Below are positions 49,635 to 52,034 of a DNA stretch of 52,034 nucleotides, piece by piece. The translations under genes were made by a program, and so were the position numbers. This stretch comes from Streptomyces barkulensis (GTDB lineage Bacteria > Actinomycetota > Actinomycetes > Streptomycetales > Streptomycetaceae). Every line of letters begins with the position of its first letter. The first letter of the stretch is position 1. Where the stretch lies: assembly GCF_002843305.1 (NCBI RefSeq), contig NZ_PGSG01000013.1, positions 1 to 52,034 on the forward strand, read 5' to 3'. The notes under the pieces were generated by a model. That model ran no database searches and was not told the DNA's origin. It saw nothing but the letters and a program-made list of their open reading frames with translations.

Positions 49635-50444
49635 ATGTCGCAGTCCGTTCGGTCCGCCCGACCCAATGTGCCCAGCCAGCGTCTGAAGATGCGCCGTGAG
49701 CTGGCCGCAGCCGCGATGGAGCTCTTCGCCACCAAGGGGTACGAGGAGACCACGGTCGACGAGATCGCGGCCGCGGCGGGGGTGGCCCGGCGCACCTTCT
49801 TCCGGCACTTCCGCTCCAAGGAAGAGGCGATCTTCCCGGACCACGACGACACCCTGGAGCGTGCCAAGGCGGTGCTGGACGCGGCGCCCGCGCACGAGAA
49901 CCCGCTGGACACCGTGTGCCGCGGCATCAAGGAGGTCATGCGGATGTACGCGGCCTCCCCGGCGGTGTCGGTGGAGCGCTACCGGCTCACCCGCGAGGTG
50001 CCCACGCTGCGGGAGCGGGAGATCGCGTCCGTGGCCCGCTACGAGCGGCTGTTCACCCGTTATCTGCTGGGCCACTTCGACGAGTCCGCCGTGGCCCACC
50101 GGGACGGCGACGAGGACGGCCTCGACGAGCCGCTGCTGGCCGAGGTGGCGGCGTCGGCGGTGGTCACCGCGCACAACCATGTGCTGCGGCGCTGGCTGCG
50201 CGCGGGCGGCCAGGGCGATGTGGAGGCCCAGCTGGACCGGGCCTTCGCCACCGTGCGGCGGACCTTCGGCACCGGTTTCGTCGCCGGCCGGGCCGCGGCC
50301 GACCTGCCGGCCGCGTCCGCCGGGGCGAGCGGGACGGGCTGGGCGGCCGGCCGGGAGGGCGAGGTGCTGGTGACGGTGGCGCGCGCCGACGCCCCGCTGG
50401 ACCAGGTGATGCGCGCGATCGAGGAAGCCCTGCGGCGGGGCTGA
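49635..50444 (+). CDS. TetR-family regulator of the ethylmalonyl-CoA locus
   Basis: A protein of 269 residues. The TetR helix-turn-helix is at about 20-65 (AAMELFATKGYEETTVDEIA, AAGVARRTFFRHFRSKEEAI). The ligand domain includes YRLTREVPTLREREIASVAR, and the C-terminal 50 residues are an extension beyond the usual TetR length (about 200-220). It lies between the 3-hydroxybutyryl-CoA dehydrogenase gene and ccr, the arrangement I recall from S. coelicolor, and is the natural candidate to bind the palindromes upstream of ccr. A CoA thioester ligand is a guess. Confidence 0.9.
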   Translation: MSQSVRSARPNVPSQRLKMRRELAAAAMELFATKGYEETTVDEIAAAAGVARRTFFRHFRSKEEAIFPDHDDTLERAKAVLDAAPAHENPLDTVCRGIKEVMRMYAASPAVSVERYRLTREVPTLREREIASVARYERLFTRYLLGHFDESAVAHRDGDEDGLDEPLLAEVAASAVVTAHNHVLRRWLRAGGQGDVEAQLDRAFATVRRTFGTGFVAGRAAADLPAASAGASGTGWAAGREGEVLVTVARADAPLDQVMRAIEEALRRG

Positions 50445-50525
50445 GCAGCGCAGCACCGCACAGCCCTCAGCGCGAGCGAGAACCGACGCAGCCGGACATA
50501 ATCAGACACAATCGGACAAGGACAT

Positions 50526-50556
50526 ACGGCCGCCTCCTCCGGGAGGCGGCCGTTTC
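50526..50556 (+). terminator. Terminator after the TetR gene
   Basis: A 12-bp stem (ACGGCCGCCTCC / GGAGGCGGCCGT at 50526-50537 and 50542-50553) with a 4-nt loop is followed by TT within CGTTTCC. It isolates the TetR transcript from the ccr promoter region. Confidence 0.8.
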
Positions 50557-50618
50557 CGTCCTCGCTCGCCGTACACCCGCTCATGCGTGCACTCGTGATG
50601 ACAACTGAGAGAAATTCT

Positions 50619-50655
50619 TGGCACGCAGTGTCTTGTGGACTGGCACGCAGTGCCA
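50619..50655. promoter_or_regulatory. Twin operator-like boxes upstream of ccr
   Basis: TGGCACGCAGTG occurs at 50619-50630 and again at 50641-50652, exactly 22 bp (two helical turns) apart. The second box extends to the perfect palindrome TGGCAC-GCA-GTGCCA (50641-50655); the first is the same palindrome with one mismatch per arm end. Around 200 nt remain to the ccr start codon, which implies a long leader. The adjacent TetR protein is the likely binder. Confidence 0.62.
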
Positions 50656-50850
50656 TAACGTGAGCGTTGTCCGGGCACTGTCCCCGCGGTCACTGCCGTG
50701 CGCCCGGGCGCCTGCGTCACAGGCACCTTCAGCGCTACCGCGCCGAGCCGCAGTACCACCGCCGAACCGACGGCACCAGCAGCTCACACAAAGACCGAAG
50801 AAGACCCCAGCGACCCCTCAAGCGTCCCCGAACGCTCGCCGGAGGCCACA

Positions 50851-52034
50851 GTGAAGGAAATCCTGGACGCGATCCTCGCGTCGGACAGCAAGCCCGCCGA
50901 CTTCGCCAACCTGGCGCTGCCCGAGTCCTACCGCGCGGTCACCGTGCACAAGGACGAGGCCGACATGTTCGCCGGAATGCCCACCCGGGAAAAGGACCCC
51001 CGCAAGTCCCTGCACCTGGACGAGGTCCCCCTGCCCGAGCTGGGCCCCGGCGAGGCCCTGGTGGCGGTCATGGCCTCCTCGGTGAACTACAACTCGGTGT
51101 GGACCTCGATCTTCGAACCGGTGCCCACCTTCGGCTTCCTGGAGCGCTACGGCCGCACCTCGGAGCTGGCCAAGCGCCACGACCTGCCGTACCACATCAT
51201 CGGCTCCGACCTGGCCGGCGTGGTGCTGCGCACCGGCCCCGGCGTCAACGCCTGGCAGCCCGGCGCCGAGGTCGTCGCCCACTGCCTGTCGGTGGAACTG
51301 GAGAACGCCGACGGCCACAACGACACCATGCTCGACCCCGAACAGCGCATCTGGGGCTTCGAGACCAACTTCGGCGGCCTGGCCGAGATCGCCCTGGTCA
51401 AATCCAACCAGCTCATGCCCAAGCCCGCCCACCTGTCCTGGGAGGAAGCCGCCGCCCCCGGCCTGGTCAACTCCACCGCCTACCGGCAACTGGTCTCCCG
51501 CAACGGCGCCGCCATGAAACAGGGCGACAACGTCCTCATCTGGGGCGCGAGCGGCGGCCTGGGCTCCTACGCCACCCAGATGGCCCTGGCCGGCGGCGCC
51601 CACCCCATCTGCGTGGTCTCCTCCCCTCAGAAGGCCGACATCTGCCGCGCCATGGGCGCCGAGTCGATCATCGACCGCAACGCCGAGGACTACCGCTTCT
51701 GGAAGGACGAGCACACCCAGGACCCCCGCGAATGGAAGCGCTTCGGCAAGCGCATCCGCGAACTCACCGGCGGCGAGGACGTGGACATCGTCTTCGAGCA
51801 CCCGGGCCGCGAGACCTTCGGCGCCTCCGTCTACGTCACCCGCAAGGGCGGCACCATCACCACCTGCGCCTCAACTTCCGGCTACATGCACAGCTACGAC
51901 AACCGCTACCTGTGGATGAGCCTCAAGCGCATCATCGGCTCCCACTTCGCCAACTACCGCGAGGCCTGGGAGGCCAACCGCCTGATCGCCAAGGGCAAGA
52001 TCCACCCCACCCTGTCCAGGACGTACTCCCTGGC
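50851..52034 (+). CDS. ccr: Crotonyl-CoA carboxylase/reductase, 5' part (cut by window edge)
   Basis: The first 394 of about 445 codons. Ccr reduces crotonyl-CoA with NADPH while fixing CO2 to give ethylmalonyl-CoA, the entry to the ethylmalonyl-CoA pathway and a polyketide precursor. MDR-fold features are VNYNSVWTSIFEPVPTFGFL, HDLPYHIIGSDLAGVVLRTG, the NADPH loop LIWGASGGLGSYATQMALAG, and VDIVFEHPGRETFGASVYVT. SGYMHSYDNRYLWMSLKRII and SHFANYREAWEANRL are signature segments of Ccr rather than other reductases. The start is GTG 50851, with GGAGG about 6 nt upstream. Confidence 0.97.
   Translation, partial: MKEILDAILASDSKPADFANLALPESYRAVTVHKDEADMFAGMPTREKDPRKSLHLDEVPLPELGPGEALVAVMASSVNYNSVWTSIFEPVPTFGFLERYGRTSELAKRHDLPYHIIGSDLAGVVLRTGPGVNAWQPGAEVVAHCLSVELENADGHNDTMLDPEQRIWGFETNFGGLAEIALVKSNQLMPKPAHLSWEEAAAPGLVNSTAYRQLVSRNGAAMKQGDNVLIWGASGGLGSYATQMALAGGAHPICVVSSPQKADICRAMGAESIIDRNAEDYRFWKDEHTQDPREWKRFGKRIRELTGGEDVDIVFEHPGRETFGASVYVTRKGGTITTCASTSGYMHSYDNRYLWMSLKRIIGSHFANYREAWEANRLIAKGKIHPTLSRTYSL

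Overview
The window is high-GC (codon third positions nearly all G or C) chromosomal DNA from a streptomycete or close relative. Support for this comes from WhiJ-type XRE/DUF5753 plus DUF397 modules, a BTAD regulator, a SigB/SigF-type sigma factor, ANTAR and PAS-GAF proteins, an F420-type oxidoreductase, and an ethylmalonyl-CoA pathway locus ending in crotonyl-CoA carboxylase/reductase. Gene starts were set from ribosome binding sites and family lengths.

Region 1-5.1 kb is accessory and eroded. It holds one end of an IS3-family element with an A6G frameshift site and a RelE/Phd-type toxin-antitoxin pair in which both genes are frameshifted. Next come an anti-sigma-type ATPase and a WhiJ-like regulator pair. 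A lasso-peptide locus follows that appears to have lost its core to one deletion: a 5'-truncated XRE/TPR regulator faces away from a 5'-truncated cyclase, followed by intact-looking B-protein and GNAT acetyltransferase genes. The cyclase-B-GNAT order recalls albusnodin-type acetylated lasso peptides. A tRNA-Leu(GAG) closes the region.

Region 5.6-9.5 kb is a run of four exported proteins on the minus strand: a lysozyme-like/SH3 protein, an unknown, a metzincin protease and an M1 aminopeptidase. Region 9.7-17.5 kb holds a TPR-BTAD regulator, fdhD, an acyl-CoA ligase, an aldo/keto reductase with a streptogrisin fragment right behind its stop codon, a pterin dehydratase and an MmyB-like regulator. 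Region 17.7-24 kb encodes a membrane-anchored phosphodiesterase-like protein, two metallo-beta-lactamase-fold hydrolases, a DedA protein and an aminotransferase-like protein without a single lysine.

Region 24.1-31.2 kb looks like a stress and dormancy signalling neighbourhood: ANTAR protein, PAS-GAF protein, SigB/SigF-type sigma factor, an LLM oxidoreductase, DUF402, DUF6158 and an Rv2629/Balon-like eRF1-fold protein. Region 31.2-37.3 kb is mixed metabolism: methyltransferase, VOC protein, quinone-reductase-like enzyme, LapA-like membrane protein, phosphopantetheinyl transferase, SDR and an aminoglycoside-kinase-like protein. Region 37.3-42.5 kb is a peptidase block: LD-carboxypeptidase, S9, M20 and DppA-type M55.

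Region 42.6-47.4 kb contains a methyltransferase, an SRPBCC protein, an Rv2578c-type radical SAM gene behind a perfect LexA box, a GNAT, a small conserved protein and a HEAT-repeat protein. Region 47.7 kb to the end is the ethylmalonyl-CoA locus: a doubled 3-hydroxybutyryl-CoA dehydrogenase, a TetR regulator, a pair of palindromic operator-like boxes and the 5' part of ccr, which runs off the right edge.
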